A stretch of 17,622 nt of DNA from Saccoglossus kowalevskii (GCF_000003605.2 NW_003123904.1:314642-332263); one strand, 5' to 3'; positions 1 through 11,234 are shown, counted from the first letter of the stretch. Translations and numbers: made by a program. Notes: generated from the letters alone by a model not told the origin.

Positions 1-682
1 ATATATGTATATAAATGGTATTGATTTAGCAGTGTTTAGTCCACATTATGTCGTTATATTTTTGATTTTAGCAGCTGAATCAAATTCCATAAGATAAACA
101 AAACCCCAATAAACTTTCATATGATGTCATCATCAGCAACTAACAGTCTACTTCTCAACACATTCGCCCTGTAACACAAATTACACTGCCTTTTTGCTGT
201 GTCTTGGCACCTTAAAATTATCCAACACATGGAATACTGGAAAGTGTGCTTTTCTTTTGTCCATGACTGGGGGTCTGCTATTATTACCACAAAGCATGGA
301 TGAATCATCCAGTCAACATAATAAGCCTGGAATTGGAATAAATCTAGGTTGCATAGAACAATATGCAAGTCCAACTAGTGAGACTCATAGATGACTCATT
401 TCTAATCTTGGTGATATTTTACATGAACCCTGTAACAAACCTTATGCTTCAATTCAACACCACTTACTCTCACTTTCTAGTCACTCTGTATCATGCGAAC
501 AGCAACTTTTGGCATTAGTGCAGAGTTTAATATATGCCTAATTATGAATAAAATATTGGTGAATAATTATTTTAACAATGTTTCCGAAACTTAACCTAAA
601 CTCTTGCACTGTATGAATAACATTAATTTCTCTTCTAAAATGTATAATAAAATATAAATTATTGCACAAATATTATGTAATT

Positions 683-730
683 AATAATGGTGTTGTGGTT
701 CATATGGCAAGACTATTATAAACCATTATT
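683..730. repeat. Short inverted repeat, 9-bp perfect arms
   Basis: AATAATGGT at 683-691 is the exact reverse complement of ACCATTATT at 722-730, separated by a 30-base loop. It is short and AT-rich, so chance occurrence is plausible. No transposon-like termini are visible around it. Confidence 0.4.
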
Positions 731-977
731 GTATTAGATAATTTTAAGTATCTGGAATATGAGTTAAAAACAAAATCTTTTGTGAATGTATGTTGCTTGG
801 CGAGGGATTCCAATTTTGATTGATTTTTGCAGTTGATATCCCATTAATTGGGTGTGTTTTGGGAGCATTTGCCTAGTGATAATAATATGGTAAATTATCA
901 CATGGGTGTGTACTAATTTGTGAAAAACCACAAGAAGGTTGTGATTTGTACATCAACTTAAATTAAAATATACCGTA

Positions 978-996
978 TTTCATATACCATATGAAA
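978..996. repeat. Short palindrome TTTCATAT-ACC-ATATGAAA
   Basis: Two 8-bp arms form a perfect inverted repeat around a 3-base centre. It sits just downstream of TACCGTA (971-977). It could be a protein-binding palindrome or chance; nothing in the surrounding sequence decides between these. Confidence 0.4.
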
Positions 997-1009
997 CTAT
1001 CAAAGTTTT

Positions 1010-1033
1010 GGTGGGCGGGTGGATGGGGGATGG
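1010..1033 (+). other. G-rich patch, weak quadruplex potential
   Basis: The patch holds three runs of three or more G (1013-1015, 1017-1019, 1025-1029) plus flanking GG pairs. This is short of the four G-triplet rule but could form a two-layer quadruplex. It stands out in a strongly AT-rich context. No function can be assigned. Confidence 0.35.
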
Positions 1034-2565
1034 AAGCTTACAGAATTGTTTGAATCGGTCTATCACATGTCTATATGTTCACTCTACGCTTAGTCGTGTA
1101 ACTCGCAACTAAATTTAGCAGTACAGTACAAAAATAAATCTGAAAATTGTTACAGTAAGATTATAATATTTCCATCCAGCAAGCTTCCTGATGTCATCTC
1201 TTAACCATCCTGTTTTTTTTTTCAATTATGGTTTTCCATTTTTGTGTGGGTGGTGCATTACGGTATAACTACAATGTATTTTCCACATTTGAAGGTCAGC
1301 CAATTTTCACAACCCTGGAATGGTAATAGCTTTGTTCTGCTTTCTAAACTAATTTCATAATTTATCTTTTTTAATTTTAGCCATGACCTATAAGTAATTG
1401 CCTGTTCTGTTAATTTCATCTAAGTCTAGAGAAAATAGAACAAAATGTTTTTGTGTGTAGGAATATTGTAAAATGGGTTAAGTGTTGTGTGTTCAGTTTC
1501 TAGGTGGATATGTATTATTAGTCTCTGATTTCCTAGGAGAACCACTCCTAATGCCTTGATTAGCATGATTAGATGTGCAAATCATGCAGTTGTTAGAAGC
1601 TTGAGTATATATCATTTTACATCTCTGACATGCAATTGATTTCACCAGGATTGGTTTCAATGAAAATGTTTTATACATGCTCATAATGTATGATAAGTAC
1701 CGGATTTATTAAGTTCTGTAATTATCGACTAAATTTATATGCCGATTGCTTTTAAAGTATTCTTATTAAAGTATATTGATACTTACAAGGCTTTGACATG
1801 TGTACAATGAATGTATTAGCTCCATTAGGATCTTACAACATCCACACATGATTATAACTAAATACAGGGAATTTGACTCTAAAACCATGAGAATTTGGTC
1901 ACAAAATTTCTTTCACTCAGTCCATCATTCATTTAGCATCGCAGTACTGAGATTTGGCGAATAATAAAATAGATTATCAAAAAGAAATCTATGCCTGCTA
2001 TCATTTTCATTGTTCATAAAAATGAGCATATTGACAGTTCCAGGAAAGGAAATGTTTTTTGAAACTATTGTTTTAGTGATGTCATTCAGTGATTTGTATA
2101 TACCCCCAGTAGTGAGAAGCTAAAGTTCATATTAAGCACCTGTAGGTAAATGACAAGCTAAGCATTCAAAGTGAATGGCTGTGTTTTTTTCTGACAGAAA
2201 GCCCTGTGAGATCTTCACCTTACTTTAGCCTGTTTGTTTTCTCAGAATTAGAGATTGTTTCTCAGACTTTGATATTTGTGGACATTTCCAATGTAGCACA
2301 CAAATCCCAACTCACATGGGTGATCTGAGCAGCCGCTCAGTTTGTCTGTGTTCTACCTGGGGAGTTAACAGGACTCCGCTTTGTATCTCTCAAGATCTGT
2401 CTCAGTGTTAGTGCCTTAATGTAGAAATTGTTAATGTTTAACTGCCAGTTGAAAAACAGGTGGTCAGTTGCATGTAAATACACACATGATTGGATGTAGA
2501 TCAAATGGTGGAAATTTACCGTTGCACTCTGTAATTGCAAATGATTTTGTAAGTTGACCTGTCTT

Positions 2566-2587
2566 GGGGGTACATAGGGTGGGTGGG
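2566..2587 (+). other. Canonical G-quadruplex motif
   Basis: The sequence reads G5, a six-base loop (tacata), G3, T, G3, T, G3. This satisfies the standard rule of four runs of at least three G with loops of 1-7 bases. The two one-base loops favour a stable parallel fold in quadruplexes generally. It would form on the + strand DNA or in a + strand transcript. No gene or promoter is recognisable next to it, so any function is unknown. Confidence 0.75.
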
Positions 2588-4106
2588 ATTCAAATCTACA
2601 GGTGTATCGGTATGTGTGGGTGATTGTATTGAACAGACATTGTGGTCTCAGACTGTTATAAAATTGGTTTGATTTCTATTGTTTTTGTAAGATCATTATA
2701 TATACAATGTGCAATTCCACATGTATATAATCTAAAAGAATTACAGTGTTGCCAGTTTCTTCAAGTTCCACTGCATTTTATACTCTCAATCACTCTTTAT
2801 TTTCATAGTTCAATCACATTTTGCAGTCTACTGAGCAACCTGGGAAATTTATTCTTGTTTCAATTTTCAGACTACTGCAGATAAAATAATTAAATAAAAG
2901 AAAATACATCATCAATTAACCAAATTGAAAAGCATTTTATTCAAAAAAGACTTTGCTTGCTTCAAATATTATTATTACAATTGATGTGCATAAGTCTGGA
3001 AATAATAAAGAAATAACTTAGATTGAATGAGTGGCCTTTCTCTGGGGAGTATAGCATACTTTCAAAGCGTTCAAACAAAACATGACTGCATTTTTGAACC
3101 GAAAGTCATCAGTGGTTGACGAAATCGTCAAGTCTGTATGTGCACTGTTCAATACAGTTCAAATGTATACAAACAATTGCGTTGAAACTTTTGAATAGGT
3201 GTATCCCCTATTGCCTATTGTAGACATCGTTGTCTGTTCAAGTATTCATCAATGTTTTTGTTGCACGTATTCAACGAAACACAGGTAAATGCTATATGCA
3301 TTGCTGACCAAGACTGAATACCTCTTTTTGATCTATAGAAAACATTCTTTCTATTTGGGCTTGAATCTTAAGCATTTAGAGTTGTGCATCCCATGGTTAG
3401 TAACCATGTCCGCACCTTTATTTTACTTTAAATCTGTCCCTACAGGTTTGAATTGTTACTTTTTAATACATTCTTGCTACATTTGTTTCCTTCAGCTGCT
3501 GACAAATGATTGAGAATATATATGAATAACCCTTACCTTTCTTATTTATGATTTTCAGTGAAGATGAATTGAAAAATTGAAAAGAAATTTGTTATTACAG
3601 CTGAATATTTTCTATTCGCATGGAAAAATACAACAAATAAAGTGAAGTACTCCATAGTAAATGTTTATAAAGTGTTAAAATACAGGTGTGCGATGAAAAG
3701 TTTGTGCTTATTTTTTGAAGAAAAAAAACAAGGTGAAAAAAGGGTTCAAAGTGGTATTACATTTGCATAAATCTGAATGGATAATGATATTACTGTACCT
3801 AGTCGGTAGTGAAGTGATGTATAGCAAATGGAATGCTGAATAGATTCTAGGTTAGTTGTAGTTCACTATTTGTTTTTTCTTCTGCTAAATAGATACAACA
3901 TTCCTGGCATGGATTCTTGTATAAACTCATGTCAGTCATGTTGGAGTTCAGTAATAACATTCATTTGAATTAAGATTTATTATCTTACTATCAACACAGG
4001 CTTCATCTACATACACAAGATACTGGTAGATGAACTTTATCAAAATTATACTCCGATTAGAGTCTTGATTCAAGTACAATGAAGGAATTAATTGTTCTAA
4101 TCCCCC
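2588..4106. other. Non-coding AT-rich stretch, no gene seen
   Basis: Frames on both strands are broken at short intervals; the longest open stretches (2642-2884 and 3289-3513 on the + strand) are hydrophobic, low-complexity translations typical of T-rich DNA, with no domain. An octamer ATTTGCAT occurs at 3761-3768 and a 7-bp palindrome at 3116-3131. Nothing else identifiable. Confidence 0.65.
3116..3131. repeat. Short palindrome TTGACGA-AA-TCGTCAA
   Basis: Perfect 7-bp arms with a 2-base centre. The surrounding 3060-3270 stretch repeats TTCAA/TTGAA words several times in both orientations, but I could not build a longer convincing inverted repeat there. Confidence 0.4.
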
Positions 4107-4424
4107 CTTGTATATTGTTCATTGGTCTAACCCTTAAACCACTGACTGTCACTGCATGTACAATGTACCAGTATGTTTGAAACCAAGTTTACATTAGTTT
4201 TAAAGGCATTTGCAGGGCTCCAGGGCAGAAGTAATCTCCATTGTCTGTGTGTGTATGCTTTTTGAATTTATCTTTTCTTGTCCCTTTAAATTCTGGCAAT
4301 GTTTATTTAATCTTGGAAATGAAATTAGCTTTCAGTTTTCATCATCAACCAAGTGAGGATATGTCAATTTATGTTTGTGTAGTTTTGTCATAAAGATGTA
4401 TTATTTAAATTACACTAGACCATA
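4107..4424. repeat. Tandem segmental duplication, 318-bp unit, copy 1
   Basis: This 318-bp block is followed immediately by a second copy with the same length and no internal gaps. Aligning the two by eye gives 7 substitutions in 318 positions (about 98% identity), so the duplication is recent. Where copy 2 has a tRNA-type B-box word (GTTCGAAAC), copy 1 has GTTTGAAAC, a C-to-T change at a CpG. The unit carries no open frame. It could be a simple local duplication or a repeat-family unit present elsewhere; only a genome-wide search could tell. Confidence 0.95.
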
Positions 4425-4742
4425 CTTGTATATTGTTCATTGGTCTAACCCTTAAACCACTGACTGTCACTGCATGTACAATGTACCAGTATGTTCGAAA
4501 CCAAGTTTACATTAGTTTTAAAGGCATTTGCAGGGCTGCAGGGCAGAAGTAATCCCCATTGTCTGTGTGTGTATGCTTTTTGAATTTATCTTTTCTTGTC
4601 CCTTTAAATTTAGGCAATGTTTATTTAATCTTGGAAATGAAATTAGCTTTCAGTTTTCATCATCAACCAAGTGAGGATATGGCAATTTATGTTTGTGTAG
4701 TTTTGCCATAAAGATGTATTATTTAAATTACACTAGACCATA
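4425..4742. repeat. Tandem segmental duplication, 318-bp unit, copy 2
   Basis: Directly abuts copy 1 in the same orientation with a constant offset of 318. Homology stops around 4742-4745, where sequence after CACTAGACCATACTT diverges. It carries GTTCGAAAC (4493-4501), a fit to the pol III B-box core GWTCRANNC, about 50 bases after TGGTCTAACCC (4441-4451), a near fit to an A box that lacks the final G. The spacing resembles a tRNA-derived SINE head, but there is no simple-repeat tail or target-site duplication, so the SINE reading is weak. Confidence 0.95.
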
Positions 4743-6051
4743 CTTACAGTTTATGTGGGTAGAACTTCGGTGGCTTTGCATTCTAGCAATGTGTTTATGT
4801 GCATTTGTGTTTTGAAATCACACAGCATTGTTGAATTTCAATAATTTTCCAGTTGCGTATTCAAAATGGCAGTGCGTATCATAAACTACAGACCTCTGCA
4901 CCATCGTCAACTTGACTGAATTAAAATTCAACTTTGTTTGAACTTTCTACAAAACTTGTCTTCTGCCAGGCAATATGGTAACATATAGCTGGTAAAATAA
5001 TCAAGTTACATTGTAGGAGTGGAAGCCTAAAGCACCTGTTGTGTTTTACCCAGCAGGGCAAGGACTGATTTCCCTCCCATGCATGGATCTCCCACTGATT
5101 ATGGCTTAAAATAGTATCCATGAACAAAGGTTTACAGTTCAGGCTTCTACAAGTACCTCCTGTAGAGTTATGTATGTTCATTATTTTCCTCTCTCCCATG
5201 CCTATAATACATTGCTGAGTTAGTGTTATGTGTTGGGTTGTAATTGTACTGGCATCGAACTACTTGTTAAAATATGAATACATTGCCAGGTCAGATGAGT
5301 GCACGTCTGGCTGGTAATAGTTACCCTGAAATGCCCCCCTGCCTCTTTTAGTGCATTGTTATGGAGCTGACACCGCATACCATCATGGAAAGCCAATGTA
5401 TAATTGGTCTGTTGGATACTCATTGGCATTTTACTACTTACCAGAACCATATTTCTTCTTCAATACATGCGCGTCTAGTCTACTTGTCAACATACAGAAC
5501 AAAAGAAGCATTTTACCTGCAGAGCTGTCTTACTTCTCCATCAGGATTCTTGTTAGCTTTTGAACAATATCATTTTTTCTATAAAAATTGTTGTGCTTAT
5601 TTTTAGGTATTTGCTAACTTGTTTTTAATAATTTTTGACCAAACGAACGTAATTTCCTACAAATTCTGATCAAAAGGTTTGAAAGAATTATATTATGCAG
5701 GATTACAAAAGTTGACACCGGTATTCAGAGGGTTAAATTGTTTAACTGCAATAAAATAACTTGATCAGGATTAATTTGACACATTGCTAACTGAAAGCCT
5801 CAATGGACTTAACAAAATCAATAGGAGAATCAGGCGCCAGCAGACGGCCTGTTGAACTCAGATTAAAACCACTATGAAGGTCGAAAACGTTTTTCTTCTT
5901 TTATATTTCATGAAAATTTATTTTTCTTTTGTTTTTCTGAAATTCTGTCAATACCGTAAACCAAAACGGTGATGTCTTTTATACACACACAATGACAAGC
6001 AATACAAATATTATTTTTTTGTCCCGAAAACCTAGGTTTTCTTTTTGAATG
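4743..6051. other. Non-coding stretch, no gene seen
   Basis: The part at roughly 4880-5560 is less AT-rich than its surroundings and has the longest open frame of the window (92 codons, minus strand, 4921-5199). That translation shows no domain, signal peptide or repeated pattern. Overlapping 70-81 codon frames on the + strand at 5351-5606 also look like chance. The 16-bp palindrome at 6026-6041 is listed separately. An old degraded repeat or an untranslated region would fit equally well. Confidence 0.55.
6026..6041. repeat. Perfect 16-bp palindrome GAAAACCTAGGTTTTC
   Basis: The sequence equals its own reverse complement over 16 bases with no spacer. A perfect palindrome of this length is expected only about once in four windows of this size by chance on equal base use, so it is notable but not conclusive. 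It lies ten bases before a T15 tract. No transposon end is evident. Confidence 0.6.
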
Positions 6052-6066
6052 TTTTTTTTTTTTTTT
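6052..6066 (+). repeat. Homopolymer tract T15
   Basis: Fifteen consecutive T, followed by ATATGTACATAT, a 12-bp palindrome (6067-6078). It could be a slipped homopolymer or the tail of an ancient minus-strand retroposon; no retroposon body or target-site duplication is visible. Confidence 0.8.
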
Positions 6067-8611
6067 ATATGTACATATGTAGTCTAGACTAATCATTATA
6101 TTAATTGATTCACTTATATTTAAATCAGTGAATTGTTAACTAACATCTATTGTATCGTAATTTTACACTTATTCCGACATAATCATCAGCATTAGTCATG
6201 TTGTGTATTTTACATGTACTAACTACAGGACGATAACAATAATGAGGTCAGTGCATTGAACATACATGTACAAGATTATATTCTGTATCATGAGTTTTCC
6301 CCACTTTTGTATGGATCGTTTGAACAACAAGGCCACCATCAGTCTTTCACGTTAATAATCTTGGTCATTTTCACAAGAGAAGACGTATTAATAAGACAAG
6401 TTGGTGAATACTTATATAAAATATTTGAAATCAGAAATAACAATAACTGACATTTAAATTATTTGTATATGTACATGTATTGTACTTTATTACTAACATT
6501 TATTGCTGTTAACCTGTCCTATGGAACTGTTTCCAAGAATGCAATAAATTCATTATTATTATCTAGAAAATTTGTTCTGAGCTCATGTTGTTTGTTCTTG
6601 AATACAACAAACGTATATGAGGCGCTTACCACACTAGATTTTTCTCTTCTCAAGCCATTTCAATATTTTGGTATTTTATGTTATTATAATTGAAATAAAG
6701 GACTTGGCACTGGTCATTATTGCATGACAACAGGGTTTGGATAGGAATATTCAATTACATAATTGGTAAGATGCAGTATTACTCACATCCCCATACTTGC
6801 CCTGTTATTGTGCAGTAAAGGGAAGTAACGTGTATCTCATCCTTTATTTTCAAAGCAAAATGCAAATAATCTCTCTACATTGATTATGTATGCAGTTACT
6901 GATACGGATCTATTTTTTTTTTTAATCAAAACAATTTTATGTATTCATGTACAAAATGGATTGCATTTGATTCCCAGCAGTTTTGAGGCTTCTGCTAATG
7001 GTGTATCCAGGTCCGTGGTAATTGTGAAGATGAATATTTGGTGGAAGAGCAATGATTGAAATGACTTACTGGCTTCTATCATGATGCTGATCTTTTCTAA
7101 TTAAACATTCTATTGAAGCAAGTTTAAACCAAATTCAAATTTAGCACTACTGAGCATGTTACTGAGCATATGTGCAATGCATTGTGGGATAGAAATGTTG
7201 ATTGCATATGATTGATAACAATTATTGCCATAAAACTCACTTTAATTAAATGTTAATTATGAGTACTAAAATTACAAAATGTAAAATTCATATTAATATG
7301 CATGTACTACTTTTTCAGCCCATGTCGCCATGTTAAATTCTGATATTCAAAGAAATAATTCTACCATAAAAACTAAACTTTTGATAACATTCACATGTTC
7401 ACATTTTCTTGTTTATTTTTTGTGTTTTAATATTGGGGATGTATAATAATAAAAGTATTTAATTTAGTTTGGTATGAAGCTACTTAAAAATTTTATTTTC
7501 ACCATTTTTTTTTTTATTCATGGATTTATATTCTCCATGTAGATTACCATTTATAGATCACAAATTGACTATTTAGTACAACAGATTATCCTAGTCTCTG
7601 ATTTAGTTCAACTATTTCCCATGGATCTATGAGTGATTCATCAATAAGTTATGTAATGGTTTATACCAACTATCAATCTCCAGCAAATTTAGCTGACTAG
7701 CAGGAGTTCTGATAATTGACTGCAGGTGATTCATGCTTGATTAGGTTTGTACATGCTACATACATCTACATCATTTTCTTACACTTGATGTATAGACATG
7801 TCTTTTTTTGTTCGCTGTGAAAAGTAAACCTGTATTTTGGCCTTTATTTTGTCATTTGTAGTAATAACTGTCAAGATTTCCATGTTGTACATTTTTTAAA
7901 TATTTTGATTTCCGCCCATTTGGTTGTGATTGAGTTTCCAGTATCTTTAAGTCGTTGAATCCAGTATGGGATTTTTATGATTGGTGATTCATATACAACA
8001 TTATTATGATTGGTCTATGGTGAATAATTCTCAAATTTAAATTCTAAATTTATTTTTGAGCGAATTACAAACATTTAGTGTTACATGTAGTTAGTGTTTA
8101 GCATGAATTTGAAGTAGAATTGAAATCATGTTGCATGATGGGATTTCACAGAATTTTATTAAACCCATGCAAACTTATTTCTGAAATAATTGAAATCACT
8201 TCTGTAACTCACCTCAGTCCTTTTAGGAGGGCTTTTTTTTTACCACTGTAGCAGCCATTTTCAAAAGGTAAGGCCTGTTAATAGGTTGACAGACAAATAA
8301 TGACAGAGTTGCCGAGTAGCCAAATCATTTAGGATCTTAACACAGATAACTCATGAATGTTGCAACTTTTGGTTTTTGTTCATGGCCTGTTTTGCTTCAT
8401 AAGTTAGTCTTTCAGCTAGATACTGTACAAAAGCAATAGAGCTTTGATATACCGGTAATGCAACAACTGTTGTTAGAATTCTGTTCATGTAAAACTGAAT
8501 ACATTGATGTATTGTATGTACCCAGTTCCTATGTAAATATACATTGTAATAAATTAGGAAAAAATATTAAACTTTTATTTTGTGACTTCCATCTAGTGAG
8601 TACGCTCTCAC
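6067..8611. other. Non-coding AT-rich stretch, no gene seen
   Basis: All frames are short, and several apparent ones open at TTG rather than ATG. The stretch carries four TACATGTA copies (6211, 6263, 6472, 8082) and one TACCGGTA (8450). Poly-T runs of 8-11 bases recur (around 6911, 7508, 8235). No RNA gene signature is seen. Confidence 0.65.
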
Positions 8612-8667
8612 ACATTATATATTATTCATATCTCTGGTAATATAATATCATTATTCATATATAATGT
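8612..8667. repeat. AT-rich hairpin, 11-bp arms
   Basis: ACATTATATAT (8612-8622) is the exact reverse complement of ATATATAATGT (8657-8667). The word TTATTCATAT occurs next to both arms in direct orientation, so the structure mixes inverted and direct repetition. It is low-complexity AT sequence; a small decayed mobile element or chance are both possible. Confidence 0.5.
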
Positions 8668-9487
8668 CTTATAATATTAATTTGAATTCTCAAAAACTCT
8701 CTTAGGCTTTTCATTTTGAGGAGATGATACGAGTAGAAAAAATCTCTTATTAATGTGAACACTAATTGTCTTGTATATTTTACTACTATATAATGGATAT
8801 CCTTTAGACCTATTTATTCTTAAAGTCTCTGCTTATGTCATCTGTCTTCGCACAGGTTTTAAGTAATTTCCATGAACACAGTATTTGCTCTATCACGGAG
8901 AGCTGTATTAACACAAAAATGTTTGTTATAGGACCTGACAATTGAACATTGAATACACAGGAAAATATATACCGGTACATTCTAAAACCTGCACACAGAA
9001 TCTCATTGGACACATCCAAGCACAAGAAATGGGCAGTTTCTTCCAAATTAGTAACATAAAAATAACTACGGTGATACATTTTTAGTGGTGTGACATGGAC
9101 TGCCGAGTTGCATGATCTCTGCCCGTAACAAGCTTACACCATTAGTAATTAAGTATACTTTTTTGGGGATGCCCCATGGCAGAGGGAAGGTCATGCTAGA
9201 CATGTACTGGTAGTTAGATGATTTGGTCCCATTAGCGAGCATCTGTTTGAGTCAAGCATGCAGAAAATGTTTACTTTGATTTAGCATAGTATTTACCTTG
9301 CTGTGTATTTTGTTTTATCTACTTGTAGTACATTTATAGTTCAGAAAAAAATGGAAGATGATTCACAGTAATAAAGTTTGCTAGAGACCTAGTTACACTG
9401 TTGAAAAGTTTTTCTACAATGTATCTATATTTTGGAATTGAACATATTCTGCACATGATACTATCTATTATAGGTGCACACATAATA
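8668..9487. other. Non-coding stretch, no gene seen
   Basis: The only open frame of note is 89 codons on the minus strand (8810-9079), with no domain. A second TACCGGTA lies at 8970-8977. Around 9110-9185 there are short complementary words (TCTCTGCCC and GGCAGAGG), too short to call an element. Confidence 0.6.
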
Positions 9488-9512
9488 TCCGTCCATCCGT
9501 CCGTCCGTCCGT
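9488..9512 (+). repeat. TCCG tetranucleotide microsatellite
   Basis: Six tandem TCCG units, the second with G to A, and one extra T. It is a GC-rich simple repeat in AT-rich DNA. A minus-strand open frame of 72 codons (9334-9552) crosses it and yields a GRTDGWTD-like string. That string follows from the repeat and is not evidence of a gene. Confidence 0.9.
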
Positions 9513-10385
9513 GGGATGTGCGAATAAAACCTCTTGTTTGAATTACATGCATTTTATGACATATCGTTGGCTCGGCTAGTGCGACCTCTGTACATGTATA
9601 AGTACTACATGCTCTTACCTAAACAGCACATTACATTTTTGACTTGTATGTATGTATGCATGCTTTTAATTTATCTGCGTTTCAAAACAGAATGAATATG
9701 GTGAATTTTTATCTTCAATTTTTCAAATATCAGCAATTTGGGAAGTGCCATTGATGGATGCAGTGTATATAATCAGTTGTAGAATTATTAGGATAATTAC
9801 ATGTAATGATTCACCGAGTATGATTTAGTTGGATAGAATTGATAATAAAACTAATTTCAACATGAATGGTCGAGATGGATTTTGTGGAATTACACTTTTT
9901 CTTGCGCATTTTCGTTTTATTTCTTCTGTCAAGCATGTGCTAACATTTATAATAAACAAGAAGGTTAAACAAGTTGTTAGTTGAATATTAGCAAAAATTT
10001 AGCACTGCACTTTCTATTAGTTGTTTTGCTAACATTTTTTATAACAGGAAACAAGTTTGTTTGGGGTCACCTTATAATACTGCAAACCATTTAATTTCTA
10101 AAAAATTAATTCATGTAATTTTTGTAAAAGTCTATTTGAAAGTTTCTTCCTTGTTCATTACTTAAAGATTTCATGGATTTTCCAGATTTGTGGAGCTTGC
10201 AGAAATTTGTTTCTCATAAAATTATATCAGCTTACAGTTAATGGATAATTTTAACATTAAATACTTAATTATTCATACATGCACTATTGTAGAAAACAAC
10301 CATCATACATGTATGCCAGACGAACATCAGTCTGCCTCACCCTGCATTAGATACGGAGTGAGTGGATAGAATCTAAAAAAAAAAA
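9513..10385. other. Non-coding AT-rich stretch, no gene seen
   Basis: Contains three TACATGTA copies (9591, 9798, 10306) and no open frame worth reporting. It ends in an A11 run directly against the left end of the hAT-like element. Confidence 0.65.
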
Positions 10386-10706
10386 CAGGGTCCATAGCGT
10401 TGGGAAAATCCTTTGAAAGTCTTTGGATTTTTTGAGGTTTGAAAAGTCTTTGAGTTGTCCTTAAATTGCAGGAAAAATAAAAAAAAATCTTCGAAAAGTC
10501 TTTTAATTTCTTCATAGTTAATAATTCATTTTAGAAAGGCCTGTTTTCTCCAGGGAACTACCATATCCTCAGAAATTTGATGAGCTTTGGTGATGATGTT
10601 GGCCTGAATTAAGGGTCAAAATGTCTTTGGGAAAAATGGAAGAAAATTTGGGAAAAGGTCTGGAAAAGTCTTGGAAATTATTTGACTCCTGGTGCTATGG
10701 ATCCTG
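10386..10706. mobile_element. hAT-like non-autonomous DNA transposon (MITE)
   Basis: The left end CAGGGTCCATAGCG (10386-10399) and the reverse complement of the right end (CAGGATCCATAGCA, 10693-10706) match at 12 of 14 positions. CAGGG-type termini are usual for the hAT superfamily. The 321-bp interior has no transposase frame but repeats GAAAAGTCTT at 10441, 10493 and 10663, with a shorter GAAAGTCTT near 10415. Flanking sequence is A-rich on both sides (A11 left, A6 right), so an 8-bp target-site duplication may exist but cannot be verified. I have seen similar GAAAAGTCTTGG-containing repeats in aquatic animal genomes (recollection, not a search). Superfamily assignment is inference. Confidence 0.75.
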
Positions 10707-11234
10707 AAAAAATGCACTATTTGATATTTTGAAACTAAATTGGATACTTGAATGCTTCATTGGGTTTAGAGGATAGTCTGAATAATACATAAAAATGAAG
10801 TACCTTGGTTGATTTCAATTCTTAATCTGAATTGCTTTGTTCAATAACTCAAGCTTTATAAGATGAGTATAATGAAATTTAAATCCTCCTTCATGCCAGA
10901 ATGTTGATGCCAGGAGTGTTCATTTCATTGTCGAGTGGATACTATAACTATTACGTCACTTTTTTGTGAATTTCAATTGCACGCCACACAAAATCCTGAA
11001 CTTTTGGGCGACTTTTGTGAAATTTGAAAACAGTGATGCAAAATGAATCCCATTATCAAGTTTAATGATTTAGAATTAGTCAATCATGGCCCACTAAATG
11101 TTGATATTGTATAAAAATATTGATAATTTTGACATTTTATTAATATAATTAAATGTTGAATAATAGACCCTCTAACTGAAGGTCTATGATTGAATTTTGA
11201 CAAGGTTGACATTGTTTACAGTGAGATTGTACAT
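10707..11234. other. Non-coding stretch before the minisatellite
   Basis: No gene seen. It includes TTACGTCAC near 10953, a CRE-like word, and a 7-bp perfect stem ATAGACC/GGTCTAT (11163-11187) with an 11-base loop. From about 11100 onward the sequence gradually takes on the ATGTTGACATT composition of the minisatellite, suggesting degraded array edges. Confidence 0.55.

Larger units (their letters stand above)
1..2565. other. Non-coding AT-rich stretch, no gene seen
   Basis: No frame on either strand stays open beyond about 65-85 codons, and those that do have no recognisable domain, composition or conserved motif. I see no tRNA B box, rRNA or snRNA signature. The stretch contains a 9-bp stem hairpin (683-730), an 8-bp inverted repeat (978-996) and a G-rich patch (1010-1033), listed separately. 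It could be intergenic or intronic; short exons cannot be excluded by eye. Confidence 0.7.

Noticed and set aside
971-1267. Possible TIR pair TATACCGTA ... TACGGTATA
   Set aside because: The match is limited to about nine bases, with unrelated sequence on either side and no target duplication.
1493-1684. Minus-strand 63-codon frame with a CX2C-X10-CX2C pattern like a RanBP2-type zinc finger
   Set aside because: The Trp before the first Cys and the conserved Asn in the X10 spacer are missing, and no splice-flanked exon context is convincing.
3060-3270. Repeated TTCAA/TTGAA words suggesting a fold-back element
   Set aside because: Only short, poorly aligned arms could be built; no defined ends.
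3430-3500. Two acceptor-like sites (CCCTACAG near 3445 and TTTCCTTCAG near 3495)
   Set aside because: Downstream frames close within a few codons or lack any coding signature; isolated acceptor matches are common in T-rich DNA.
4921-5199. 92-codon open frame on the minus strand, the longest in the window
   Set aside because: No domain, signal peptide, codon pattern or supporting neighbour; this length is expected by chance in a less AT-rich patch of a 17.6-kb eukaryotic window.
6256-6450. 64-codon plus-strand frame
   Set aside because: It opens at TTG, not ATG, and ends in an Asn run from AAT/AAC repeats; there is no recognisable protein.
9100-9190. Complementary words TCTCTGCCC and GGCAGAGG, plus GGGGATGCCCC
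   Set aside because: Arms of 8 bases or fewer and inconsistent spacing; below what I would call an element.
9334-9552. Minus-strand 72-codon frame with a GRTDGWTD string
   Set aside because: The string is a translation of the TCCG microsatellite.
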